Below are positions 8,319 to 16,314 of a stretch of 37,607 nt of DNA, piece by piece. The translations under genes and the position numbers were made by a program. The stretch comes from Sinorhizobium fredii USDA 205 (lineage in GTDB: Bacteria; Pseudomonadota; Alphaproteobacteria; Rhizobiales; Rhizobiaceae): positions 1 through 37,607 of the forward strand of contig NZ_AUTC01000166.1 of the NCBI RefSeq assembly GCF_001461695.1, written 5' to 3'. Under the pieces are notes generated by a model that was given only the letters and a program-made list of their open reading frames with translations, was not told where the DNA came from and ran no database searches. Within the stretch, counting starts at the first letter, position 1; every line of letters starts with the position of its first letter.

Positions 8319-9397
8319 GCAAACCCTTCCTGCAAATTCGCGGCATCCGCAAGGAATACGGGCCGGTCACCGCCGTTCACGACGTCAATCTCGACGTGGC
8401 ACAGGGGGAGTTCCTGACCTTTCTAGGCCCCTCCGGCTCGGGAAAGAGCACGACGCTTTATATTCTCGCCGGCTTCGAGGACCCGACCCGCGGCGACATC
8501 GTGCTGAACGGCCAGTCGTTGCTGTCGACGCCGTCCCACAAGCGCAATATCGGCATGGTGTTCCAGCGCTATACGCTGTTCCCGCATCTCTCCGTCGGCG
8601 AGAACATCGCCTTCCCGCTGAAGGTCAGGCGGCTTCCGAAGGCCGAGATCGACGCCAAGGTGCGCGACATGCTGAAGCTCGTGCGGCTCGAAGGCTTCGA
8701 GGACCGCAAGCCGGCGCAGATGTCCGGCGGCCAGCAGCAGCGCGTCGCGCTGGCGCGGGCGCTCGCCTACGACCCGCCGCTGCTCCTCATGGACGAGCCG
8801 CTTTCGGCCCTCGACAAGAAGCTCAGAGAGGAGATCCAGCACGAGATCCGCCGCATCCACCAGCAGACGGAGGTAACGATCCTCTATGTCACGCATGACC
8901 AGGAGGAAGCATTGCGCCTCTCCGACCGGATCGCCGTTTTTTCGAAGGGGGTGATCGACCAGATCGGCACGGGGCCGGAACTCTATGCCAATCCGGCGAC
9001 CCGCTTCGTCGCCGAATTCATCGGTGACAGCGATTTCCTGCCCTGCGATCTGGTGACGGCGGCAAATGGCAGGGCGGATATCGCGCTCGCCGGCACGACG
9101 GTTATCCCGAACGTTCCGTTGCACGGCAAGCCGGTTGTCGGAGGTAAGGCGGCGCTGATGCTGCGGCCGGAGCGCTTGCGGCTGACTAGATCGGCTCCGG
9201 GCGGTTCAACCGCGGTTCCCGTCACGGTCAGCGACATCACCTTTCTCGGCAACAACATCCATGTCGCGACACAGACCGCCAAGGGCGATGCGCTGGCGGT
9301 CCGCCTTCCCTTCGGCCATGAGGCGATTTCCAGCCTCAACCGCGGCGACAGGGTCTGGCTCGGCTTCGACCCGGCGTCGGCGCACGTCTTTTGCTGA
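8315..9397 (+). CDS. ABC transporter ATPase, PotA type
   Basis: A 360-residue ATPase that powers the importer. It has Walker A GPSGSGKST (38-46), a Q-loop at MVFQRYTLFP, the signature MSGGQQQR (136-143), Walker B LLLMDEP (156-162) and the switch histidine in YVTHDQ. A C-terminal TOBE-type domain occupies about 275-355, as in PotA/UgpC proteins, and may take regulatory input. The start overlaps the PotC-type stop as ATGA. It is the last gene of the operon begun at 169. Confidence 0.9.
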   Translation: MSKPFLQIRGIRKEYGPVTAVHDVNLDVAQGEFLTFLGPSGSGKSTTLYILAGFEDPTRGDIVLNGQSLLSTPSHKRNIGMVFQRYTLFPHLSVGENIAFPLKVRRLPKAEIDAKVRDMLKLVRLEGFEDRKPAQMSGGQQQRVALARALAYDPPLLLMDEPLSALDKKLREEIQHEIRRIHQQTEVTILYVTHDQEEALRLSDRIAVFSKGVIDQIGTGPELYANPATRFVAEFIGDSDFLPCDLVTAANGRADIALAGTTVIPNVPLHGKPVVGGKAALMLRPERLRLTRSAPGGSTAVPVTVSDITFLGNNIHVATQTAKGDALAVRLPFGHEAISSLNRGDRVWLGFDPASAHVFC

Positions 9398-9455
9398 AGC
9401 GACGGAAATTTCGGAAAGCGGGTGATAAGACGACCTCTTCTGTCCTGCCAGGCAT

Positions 9456-9474
9456 CTCCGCCATAAGGGCGGAG
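9456..9474 (+). terminator. Weak hairpin after the ABC operon
   Basis: CTCCGCC (9456-9462) pairs with GGCGGAG (9468-9474) around five bases, 59 bases past the operon stop. There is no clear T-run, so termination here is only possible. Confidence 0.3.
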
Positions 9475-9529
9475 TCGCAGCAGCAGAAATAGGTTTGTTC
9501 TCTCAGTACCGGTAACGCCCTGCTTCGCT

Positions 9530-9652
9530 TTAGTCTTCGGACAGTTCTTCCGCGGTGGCCGCGACAGGTGCATTCCCCAGAGAATTATCAGCATATTTGA
9601 AAGCGAGTATGCTGATAATCGAGGCGATTATAGCGAACAGGACGAGACGCAT
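9530..9652 (-). CDS. Small single-span membrane protein (40 aa)
   Basis: A 40-residue reading frame starting MRLVLFAIIASIISILAF, one hydrophobic segment at about residues 3-18, then a short acidic tail ending EELSED. Only a weak GGGA lies ahead of the ATG. It occupies an otherwise empty stretch on the - strand beside another tiny membrane protein, which slightly favours it being real. I do not recognise a family. It could be a regulator of a membrane complex or simply a non-functional frame. Confidence 0.35.
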   Translation of the reverse strand: MRLVLFAIIASIISILAFKYADNSLGNAPVAATAEELSED

Positions 9653-9725
9653 GAAGGTTTCCCGGGATCGTTGCAATGCTTAGCAACTCACCCGGAGACC
9701 TCGTTGTTCCAGCTCGAACGATGTC

Positions 9726-9917
9726 TCACCGGTAGTTGGTGGGAACCAGTGCCGCCCTGTTCGGCGGGGCCTCGACCTCTGTTCGGTCGACAGCAAGGAT
9801 GCTCATCACGAGAGAGATGAGGACGAGTACCAGCGCCATGAATGCGATGCCTGCCTTATCCATCCCCCAAGCAAAGCGGGGCGGCGGCGGCCAAGAATTT
9901 TCGCCGATGTCAATCAT
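9726..9917 (-). CDS. Small single-span membrane protein (63 or 45 aa)
   Basis: A reading frame with a proline-rich N-terminus (SWPPPPRFAW) followed by one strongly hydrophobic segment, AFMALVLVLISLVMSIL, and a short polar tail. An alternative ATG at 9863 gives 45 residues beginning MDKAGIAFM. Neither start has a strong ribosome site. Its placement next to the 40-residue membrane protein on the same strand, upstream of it in transcription order, suggests a pair of membrane microproteins between the transporter operon and its GntR gene. No family is recognised. Confidence 0.4.
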   Translation of the reverse strand: MIDIGENSWPPPPRFAWGMDKAGIAFMALVLVLISLVMSILAVDRTEVEAPPNRAALVPTNYR

Positions 9918-10056
9918 GGTTAATTTCGCCTGAAGCGAGCTGGGCCTTCCTTACCCCTTCCGCCAGCTCTTCGCCTTCTCGCGAGAAGCTGGCATCCCTG
10001 CGGGCATAGAATTCACCATGTTTTCCGGCCTGAGCCCGGCCCGGAGATCCTGCCTG

Positions 10057-10752
10057 TTATCCCGATCTCGGACCTTGCTGCTCCGCCAGGAGCGCCTCGG
10101 CGATTGTCGCCGCATTCTTGACATGCACATTCGCCGCCTCATAGGCAGCCTGGCCGTCGCCGGCTTTGATTGCGTCGATGATCTTCTGCATCTGAGCCGG
10201 CCCCTGCTTGTCGCGGTCGGGTGTCTTGATCGTCATGGACCGCAGATGATTGATCCTTGCCGTAATCGAATTGACAATGCCCCAGGCGACATGGCGTCCG
10301 GAATTCTCGAAAAGCGTCCGGTAAAAATCCGTCGTGGCGCTGAGGACCGCAGGCAGCTCGTTGGCGGCATAGGAGGCACGGATGCCCCCAAGGATGCGCT
10401 CGAGCTCGGCCACCACGCGCGGGTCTTTTTGTGCGGCGCAGGCCTTCGCGGCGATGCCTTCTAGCACGCCCCGGATCTCGTAGATCTGCCGGGCCTCTTC
10501 CGGGGTCGTCTCGGCGACGATCGGGCCGCGGTTCGGCTGGATGGCGACAAGCCCTTCGGATTCGAGATGGCGCAGCACTTCGCGGACGATCGTCCGGCTT
10601 ACGCCGAGCTGATCGCACAGGTCGCGCTCGACAAGCCGTTCGCCGGCCCTGAAATGCATGTTGACGATGGCGTCGCGCATTTTTTCCAGGGCAAGCTCGC
10701 GAAGCGTCTTCTCCGGACGAAGTACCCGCATCGGCTGGTCAGACACGCTCAT
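10057..10752 (-). CDS. GntR-family (FCD) transcriptional regulator 1
   Basis: A 231-residue regulator with an N-terminal winged HTH (about residues 15-80; landmarks AGERLVERDLCDQLGVSR and LRHLESEGLV) and a C-terminal all-helical FCD ligand domain (about 90-220) typical of the FadR/VanR branch. The ATG at 10752 is preceded by AAGGGAG. Its promoter at 10831-10860 matches 25 of 30 bases with the promoter of the monooxygenase operon at 116-145, so it probably represses both itself and that operon and is released by a pathway metabolite, usually a carboxylate in FCD proteins. It faces the end of the operon it is inferred to control. Confidence 0.9.
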   Translation of the reverse strand: MSVSDQPMRVLRPEKTLRELALEKMRDAIVNMHFRAGERLVERDLCDQLGVSRTIVREVLRHLESEGLVAIQPNRGPIVAETTPEEARQIYEIRGVLEGIAAKACAAQKDPRVVAELERILGGIRASYAANELPAVLSATTDFYRTLFENSGRHVAWGIVNSITARINHLRSMTIKTPDRDKQGPAQMQKIIDAIKAGDGQAAYEAANVHVKNAATIAEALLAEQQGPRSG

Positions 10753-10830
10753 GGGACGCTCCCTTTCCGCCAACACGAACGTGGCTGATGCGCAATGTGG
10801 CGGCATTTACTCGCGACAACACAGCGGCCG

Positions 10831-10860
10831 CATATTATGGGATACCATAATATCAGCAAG
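10831..10860 (-). promoter_or_regulatory. Promoter/operator of GntR regulator 1 (autoregulation)
   Basis: A perfect inverted repeat, ATATTATGG-N4-CCATAATAT (10832-10853), sits about 80 bases upstream of the GntR start. Read on the - strand, a -35-like TTGCTG and -10-like TAATAT are 16 bases apart and enclose it, as in the block at 116-145. The GG-N-ATA-CC core resembles the GGTATACC core of enterobacterial ExuR/UxuR sites, another FCD-GntR group. Confidence 0.75.
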
Positions 10861-10888
10861 GAAGGCTTCTGTCAGCAAGATAGGAGCG

Positions 10889-11863
10889 TCAGCTGGCGGA
10901 AAGCGACTCGATGAGGGCAGTGATGTAGCCGTAGCAAAAGGCGAAGGCGACGCCGGTCGGGTCGCGGCCGCTGATCGTCGGGACGTGATCGGGCATCACC
11001 ATATATTGGTATCCGACCTCGTGATAGATCTTCAGCGAGCGCACCATGTCCATGTCGCCCTCGTCGGGGAAGGTCTCCATGAAGGAAAGCTTGCCGCCGC
11101 TGATGTTGCGGAAGTGCAGGTTGAAGATCTTGCCGCGCGTGCCGAACCAGCGGATGATCTCGTCGATCTCCTCGTGCGGATTTTCCAGCATCTCACCGAT
11201 CGAGCCCTGGCAGAAGTTCAGACCATGATAGGGGCTCTCGTGCATCTGCACGAATTTCTTGAGGCCGTCCACCGTGCCGAGGACGCGGGTCACGCCGCGG
11301 TAGCCGGGCGGCGTGTAGGGATCGTGCGGATGGCAGGCGAGGCGCACACGGTTGCTCGTCGCAACCGGCACGACCCGCTCCAGGAAATAGTCGATGCGCT
11401 CCCAGTTCTCGTCTTCCGGCAGCACGCCGGCCAGTCCCGGCGCAGCGTGCTGGTCCATCCTCTCCCAGCGGAAGGCTTCGTTCATCGAGCCGCCACGGCC
11501 ACGTTCCATGTCGCTGCGGGGGATGCCGATCAGGTTCAGATTGTACTTGGCCGAAGGAATGCCGGCCCGGGCGCAGTTCTCGATCATGCGGCAGACGGCG
11601 TCGATCTGGCGATCGCGCTCCGGTCCGGCAAGCAGGATGTCCGTATAGGAAGCTTTCTCGATCGGCTTTGAGGGTAGGGGTAGCTGGATCATGTCGAGCA
11701 CCAGCCCGAAGCTTTCGACATGGTCGCGATGCCGTTCCAGATCCTCGAACGTCCAGCTTGCCGGATCACCCGGCGGATCTGCTGAGATGTTCCTGACACC
11801 GAGCTGGGCGTAAACCCGGTAATCCTCGTCGTCGCGCGCTGCGACCTGCGTTCCTACATACAC
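10889..11863 (-). CDS. Mannonate dehydratase (UxuA)-like TIM-barrel enzyme
   Basis: A 324-residue protein of the xylose-isomerase-like/UxuA type. Landmarks are RLACHPHDPY, LNFCQGSIGEM, IFNLHFRNI and FPDEGDMDMV, which correspond to the metal-binding His/Asp, Cys and His segments of D-mannonate dehydratase. That enzyme converts D-mannonate to 2-keto-3-deoxygluconate using Mn2+. I start it at a GTG (11863) because GGGAAGGAG lies seven bases upstream; an ATG at 11899 has no such site. It is shorter than E. coli UxuA (394 residues), so it belongs to a divergent clade and its sugar acid may differ. It lies just downstream of the second GntR gene on the same strand. Confidence 0.78.
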   Translation of the reverse strand: MYVGTQVAARDDEDYRVYAQLGVRNISADPPGDPASWTFEDLERHRDHVESFGLVLDMIQLPLPSKPIEKASYTDILLAGPERDRQIDAVCRMIENCARAGIPSAKYNLNLIGIPRSDMERGRGGSMNEAFRWERMDQHAAPGLAGVLPEDENWERIDYFLERVVPVATSNRVRLACHPHDPYTPPGYRGVTRVLGTVDGLKKFVQMHESPYHGLNFCQGSIGEMLENPHEEIDEIIRWFGTRGKIFNLHFRNISGGKLSFMETFPDEGDMDMVRSLKIYHEVGYQYMVMPDHVPTISGRDPTGVAFAFCYGYITALIESLSAS

Positions 11864-11892
11864 GGCGAGGCTCCTTCCCTGCGAATTCGACA

Positions 11893-11911
11893 ATGTCATA
11901 TGACATAATAT
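11893..11911 (-). promoter_or_regulatory. Palindromic operator candidate before the UxuA-like gene
   Basis: ATGTCATATGACAT (11893-11906) is a perfect 14-base palindrome, 30 bases upstream of the GTG start. It overlaps GACATAATA (11902-11910), a 9-mer that recurs at 12734-12742 ahead of the transporter operon. Binding by GntR regulator 2 is inferred. Confidence 0.55.
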
Positions 11912-11936
11912 GAATTTTCTCAGGCTGTCGAGCGGA

Positions 11937-12635
11937 TTATTGCTCGGCGAGTCGTCGATAGCGACGCTGGCTGGCGAGGATATGCTTGCGCATCGCTTGC
12001 CGGGCGCGCTCGGGATCCTGGTCGGCAATGGCCGTCAGGATCTCGACATGCTCTTCGTGGACGCCGAGCAGATAGGCCTTGTCGGCGGCCTCGGGCAGAG
12101 TCGTGAACTGGCTGCGGGGAATGGCGCGCGGCCCGAACTGACGCATGACGTCCAGGTAGAAGCGGTTGTTGGTGGCCGCCGCGATCGCCATATGAAATTC
12201 GAAATCGGCCTCGACAGTTGGCTTGCCCTCCTCGATGAGCTGCGCCATTTTCTTGTTGGCGGCGGCGATCACCGCTTCCTGCTCGGCGGTCCTGCGATAG
12301 GCGGCAATCGCCGCGGCCTCGCACTCGGTTGCCAGCCGGAATTCAAGGAGTTCCAGGGTTTCGGGGATGGTTCTTATCTCCACGGGCGTCAGACTGAAGC
12401 GCTGGCTTGCCTGAGGGTCGCTGACAAAGACGCCCTTGCCCTGGATGGGGCGGACGTAGCCGGCGGCGCGCAGATCGGCGATCGCCTCGCGCACCACGGT
12501 CCGGCTCACACCGAAGCTCGCCTCCAATTGCGGCTCCGTCGGCAGTTGGTCGCCTTCCTTCAACTTGCCCACGTCGATCTGCCGGCGCAGCTCGTCGATC
12601 ACCTGTTGCGCCAGTCTTTGCCTTCCGCCCGTCAT
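11937..12635 (-). CDS. GntR-family (FadR-like) transcriptional regulator 2
   Basis: A 232-residue regulator. The winged HTH (about residues 8-72) shows DQLPTEPQLEASFGVSRTVVREAI, and the helical FCD domain follows (about 95-222), with metal-type landmarks DFEFHMAIAAATNN and VHEEHVEIL. A GAGG site precedes the ATG. It lies upstream of the UxuA-like gene on the same strand and is divergent from a family-5 ABC importer. Both promoter regions contain a GACATAATA motif. It likely controls uptake and breakdown of a uronate-derived or related sugar acid; the effector is unknown. Confidence 0.9.
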   Translation of the reverse strand: MTGGRQRLAQQVIDELRRQIDVGKLKEGDQLPTEPQLEASFGVSRTVVREAIADLRAAGYVRPIQGKGVFVSDPQASQRFSLTPVEIRTIPETLELLEFRLATECEAAAIAAYRRTAEQEAVIAAANKKMAQLIEEGKPTVEADFEFHMAIAAATNNRFYLDVMRQFGPRAIPRSQFTTLPEAADKAYLLGVHEEHVEILTAIADQDPERARQAMRKHILASQRRYRRLAEQ

Positions 12636-12720
12636 CGTCGCCTCATCATCGCTGCCCTGCTTTTTGGCGCTGTCGCCGGAAAGCCCTTGCCAATGTCGTC
12701 GAATGCCGCTAATTCATAAT

Positions 12721-12755
12721 ACGACATACGGACGACATAATACGTCTTGTATAAT
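12721..12755 (+). promoter_or_regulatory. Promoter and operator candidate of the family-5 ABC operon
   Basis: A perfect -10 TATAAT is at 12750-12755, 19 bases ahead of the start codon. Upstream are direct repeats ACGACATA at 12721-12728 and 12732-12739, exactly 11 bases (one helical turn) apart, and an imperfect palindrome at 12734-12746. No good -35 is seen, which suggests a weak or activator-assisted promoter. It lies in the divergent gap with GntR regulator 2. Confidence 0.55.
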
Positions 12756-12774
12756 AGATCAGGGAGGAGTTTCA

Positions 12775-14364
12775 ATGAAGCATTTTTCGAAGGGGCTCAT
12801 CGCCGGGGCCGCGGCAATCGTCCTGAACTTCGCTGCCCCGACCGTCAACGCTGCCACTCCCGAGGACCAATTGGTCATCGGTACCTCGCTCGCCCAGGTC
12901 CTGTCGCTCGATCCGCAGCAGGCCACCGAGGCGAAGGCCATCGAGATCATGTCGAATCTTTACGACCGGCTGGTGAAGACGGAAAACCGCAAGATCCAGC
13001 CGCAGCTCGCCGAGAGCTGGGAGATCGACGACAAGGGCATCACCTTCCATCTGCGCGAAGCGACGTTCGCCTCCGGCAACCCCGTCACCGCCGATGATGT
13101 CGTCTATTCGCTCGGGCGGTTGCTCAAGTTGGATCAGGCATCGGCCGCCAATTTCAAGCGCATCGGCTACAAGGCCGACAATGTCGACAAGCTCGTCAGA
13201 GCGGTGGACCCGAAGACAGTGCGCATCGAACTCTCCGGCGAGACCACGCCGGAACTGCTGCTCTACCGGCTGGCGATGAACGTCGCGAGCATCGTCGACA
13301 GCGTCGAGGTCAACAAGCACGTCGAAAACAACGACTACGGCAATGCCTGGCTGCGCACCAATTCCGCCGGCTCCGGCCCCTTCACGCTGAAGCGCTGGAC
13401 GCCCAATGAGATGGTCATCCTCGAGGCGAACGGAGATTACGTCGGCGGCGCGCCCCATATGCGTCGCGTCATCGTGCGGCACGTGCCGGAAAGCCAGGTG
13501 GAGCGCCTCATGCTCGAGCGCGGCGACATCGACGTCGCCAGCGCGCTGAGCGCCGCGGACCTGAAGACCTTCGAGGGTCAGCAAGGTTTCGAGGTGCAGC
13601 GGGTGCCGACCGGCGGGTTCTACGTTCTGTCGATGAATGCCGGCAACCAATACCTCGCCAATCCGAAGGTGCGCGAAGCGATCGCCTACAGCATCGACTA
13701 CAAGGGCATAGAACAGACGATCATGGGTCCCTATGGCCGCGTCCGCAACGTGCCTGTGCCTGAAGACTACGAATATGCCATTGCCAATCCGGACTGGCAT
13801 TTCGATGCGGCGAAGGCCAAGGCGCTGCTGGCAGAGGCGGGCTATCCGGACGGGTTTTCGCTGACGCTGAAGACGATCGCGCAAACGCCGCGCATCGACC
13901 TCGCGACCGCCATCCAGGGCTCGCTCGGCCAGGTCGGGATCAAGGTCGACATCCAGCAGGGCAACGGCTCTGACATCATCGCCGATCACCGGGCCCGCAA
14001 TTTCGACCTGCTCATGCCCCAGACCGGCGCCTACATGCCGAACGTGCTCGGTGCGATGGAGCAGTTCTCCAGTAACCCGGACAATTCGAAGGAGGCCAAC
14101 AATGCCGGCAACTTCGTCTGGCGCTCGGCGTGGGACATTCCGGAACTGACGGCGCTGACAGCCAAGGCCTCGCTCGAGCCGGACGCGAAGAAGCGCGGCG
14201 AACTCTATGTCGAGATGCAGGAAAAGTTCGTGGCGCTGAAGCCGGCCGTGCTGCCGCTCTTCGAGCGCTTCGAGCCGATCGTCGTCAGTTCGCGGGTGAA
14301 GGACTATGTCGGCCACCCGAACCAGCTGACACGCCTCGAAGGCGTCACCAAGACGTCCGATTAA
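12775..14364 (+). CDS. ABC transporter binding protein, family 5 (DppA/OppA type)
   Basis: A 529-residue exported binding protein with a signal peptide of about 26 residues ending VNA. Typical family-5 segments are visible: LSLDPQQATEAKAIEIMSNL, FHLREATFASGNPVTADDVVYS, and a late LLAEAGYPDGFSLTLKT. A GGGAGGAG site precedes the ATG at 12775. Family-5 proteins bind peptides but also nickel, opines and, in rhizobia, plant oligosaccharides. Its pairing with a sugar-acid dehydratase and FCD-GntR regulator makes a carbohydrate ligand more likely than a peptide; that is inference. Confidence 0.9.
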   Translation: MKHFSKGLIAGAAAIVLNFAAPTVNAATPEDQLVIGTSLAQVLSLDPQQATEAKAIEIMSNLYDRLVKTENRKIQPQLAESWEIDDKGITFHLREATFASGNPVTADDVVYSLGRLLKLDQASAANFKRIGYKADNVDKLVRAVDPKTVRIELSGETTPELLLYRLAMNVASIVDSVEVNKHVENNDYGNAWLRTNSAGSGPFTLKRWTPNEMVILEANGDYVGGAPHMRRVIVRHVPESQVERLMLERGDIDVASALSAADLKTFEGQQGFEVQRVPTGGFYVLSMNAGNQYLANPKVREAIAYSIDYKGIEQTIMGPYGRVRNVPVPEDYEYAIANPDWHFDAAKAKALLAEAGYPDGFSLTLKTIAQTPRIDLATAIQGSLGQVGIKVDIQQGNGSDIIADHRARNFDLLMPQTGAYMPNVLGAMEQFSSNPDNSKEANNAGNFVWRSAWDIPELTALTAKASLEPDAKKRGELYVEMQEKFVALKPAVLPLFERFEPIVVSSRVKDYVGHPNQLTRLEGVTKTSD

Positions 14365-14383
14365 GAGCGTCGGGGCACGGGCC

Positions 14384-15412
14384 ATGAAGGAACTTACCGC
14401 AAGCGAGCTGACGCGGCGCGTGCTGCACCTGATCGTCAGTCTGTTCATCCTGCTCTGCGTCACCTTCGTCATCGGCCGTGTCCTGCCGTCCGATCCGGTC
14501 GGCGCGATCGTCGGCGAGCTGGCGGATCCGGCCGCCTACGAGGCGATGCGAACGCGGCTTGGCCTCGACCTGCCGCTCTACCAGCAATTCTTCATCTATC
14601 TGAAAGGCCTCTTTCACGGGGACTTCGGCCAGGCAATCCTCACCGGCAATTCGGTCGCCAGCGACATGCTGCAGGCCTTTCCGGCAACTTTCGAGCTGGC
14701 GACGCTGGCGGTCATCATCTCTGCCGTCGTCGGCATCCCCCTGGGGCTCGCCGCTGCGCTGTTCCGGGACAGCTTCATCGACAAGTTCGCCCGCGTCGTG
14801 GCGCTGGTCGGCCACTCCATCCCGGTCTTCTGGTTCGGCATCGTCGGGCTGGTGATCTTCTATGCGACGCTCAACTGGGTCGGCGGACCGGGCCGGATCG
14901 ATGTCTTCTACGAAGGCATGGTTGAGCCAGTGACGGGCATGCTTCTCATCGACAGCCTTCTGGTCGGTGAGACCGAGATTTTCTGGAATGCGCTTTCGCA
15001 CGTCATCCTGCCGGCCGCCATCCTTGCCTACATGGCCATGGCCTATATCACCCGCATGACGCGCAGCTTCACTCTGGAGCAGCTCAGCCAGGACTATGTG
15101 ATCGCGGCGCGAGCGAAGGGCGCGGGGCCGGTCCGAACGGTTGCCCATCACGTCCTGCCGAACATTGCCGTGCAGCTCATCACGGTGCTGGCGATTTCCT
15201 ACGGCAATCTGCTCGAGGGCGCGGTGGTGACCGAAATCGTCTTTTCCTGGCCGGGGATCGGCCAATACATGACGAATGCCCTGATGATCGGCGACATGAA
15301 TGCCGTGCTCGCGGCAACCATCATCGTCGGCTTCGTCTTCATGCTGCTCAACTTCATTGCGGACATCGCCTATGCGGTTCTTGATCCGCGGACCCGGGAG
15401 GTGGCCCGATGA
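14384..15412 (+). CDS. ABC transporter permease, DppB type
   Basis: A 342-residue inner-membrane permease with an N-terminal membrane segment (LIVSLFILLCVTFVIGRVLP), the conserved DPVGAIVGELADP and GLDLPLYQQFF extracytoplasmic region, and the family EAA loop near DYVIAARAKGAGPVRTVAHHVLPN. It lies 19 bases after the binding-protein gene and overlaps the next gene by ATGA. Confidence 0.9.
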   Translation: MKELTASELTRRVLHLIVSLFILLCVTFVIGRVLPSDPVGAIVGELADPAAYEAMRTRLGLDLPLYQQFFIYLKGLFHGDFGQAILTGNSVASDMLQAFPATFELATLAVIISAVVGIPLGLAAALFRDSFIDKFARVVALVGHSIPVFWFGIVGLVIFYATLNWVGGPGRIDVFYEGMVEPVTGMLLIDSLLVGETEIFWNALSHVILPAAILAYMAMAYITRMTRSFTLEQLSQDYVIAARAKGAGPVRTVAHHVLPNIAVQLITVLAISYGNLLEGAVVTEIVFSWPGIGQYMTNALMIGDMNAVLAATIIVGFVFMLLNFIADIAYAVLDPRTREVAR

Positions 15413-16314
15413 GTGACGCGATCCAGACCGATGCCGAAATGCTGCAGTCGCCGGGGCTCATGGCGCGCATCGGTTCGGCCGTCCGCCGCGCCTTCGGCAA
15501 GCTCGCCGAGGAACCGCTCGGCCTTGCCGGCTTCGCGATCATCGGACTGCTCCTGGTGGTGGCCGCCTTTGCGCCGCTCATCGCCCCATACGATCCAACC
15601 GCCCAGTCTCTCTCAAATGCGCTGCAGCCGCCGAGCCTCGCGCATCTCGCAGGGACCGACGAATTCGGGCGCGACATCTTCAGCCGCCTCCTCTATGGCT
15701 CGCGCATCACCATCCAGACGATATTCTTCGTTTCGATCATCGTCGGCCCGATCGGGCTCGCGATCGGCATCGTCTCCGGCTTCTTCGGCGGGCGGACCGA
15801 CGCGATCCTCATGCGCGCCACGGACATCGTGCTGTCCTTCCCGTCGCTGATCCTGGCGCTTGCCTTCGCGGCGGCGCTCGGCGCCAGCCTTTCGACGGCG
15901 ATCATTGCGATTTCGCTGACCGCCTGGCCGCCGATCGCCCGTCTCGCGCGCGCCGAGGCCCTGGTGGTCCGCAATGCGGACTATGTCGCCGCCGCCCGGC
16001 TCTATGGAGCAAGCCCGCTTCGGATACTCTTCCTCTACATCGCCCCGATGTGCGTCCCCTCCGTCATCGTGCGCCTCACGCTCAACATGGCCGGCATCAT
16101 CCTGACGGCGGCGTCGCTCGGCTTCCTCGGCCTCGGCGCCCAGCCGCCGGCGCCGGAATGGGGGGCGATGATCTCGAGCGGCCGCAAGTTCATGCTCGAT
16201 TTCTGGTGGGTGGCGGTAATGCCGGGCATTGCCATCCTGCTGACCAGCCTCGCCTTCAACATCGTTGGAGATACGCTCCGCGACATCATGGACCCACGCC
16301 ATGCAAGATCGTGA
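15409..16314 (+). CDS. ABC transporter permease, DppC type
   Basis: A 301-residue inner-membrane permease paired with the DppB-type protein. It shows the family N-terminal tail, the LAGTDEFGRDIFSRLLYGSR motif after the first membrane segment, and the EAA loop at NADYVAAARLYGASPLRILFLYI. The start is coupled to the preceding stop by ATGA. Confidence 0.9.
   Translation: MSDAIQTDAEMLQSPGLMARIGSAVRRAFGKLAEEPLGLAGFAIIGLLLVVAAFAPLIAPYDPTAQSLSNALQPPSLAHLAGTDEFGRDIFSRLLYGSRITIQTIFFVSIIVGPIGLAIGIVSGFFGGRTDAILMRATDIVLSFPSLILALAFAAALGASLSTAIIAISLTAWPPIARLARAEALVVRNADYVAAARLYGASPLRILFLYIAPMCVPSVIVRLTLNMAGIILTAASLGFLGLGAQPPAPEWGAMISSGRKFMLDFWWVAVMPGIAILLTSLAFNIVGDTLRDIMDPRHARS

Noticed and set aside
9951..10142. 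63-codon arginine-rich frame on the - strand
   Set aside because: Overlaps the GntR gene 3' end in another frame and has low-complexity Arg/Ser composition.
12772..14472. 566-codon open frame on the - strand
   Set aside because: Antisense mirror of the clear family-5 binding-protein gene; no family features.
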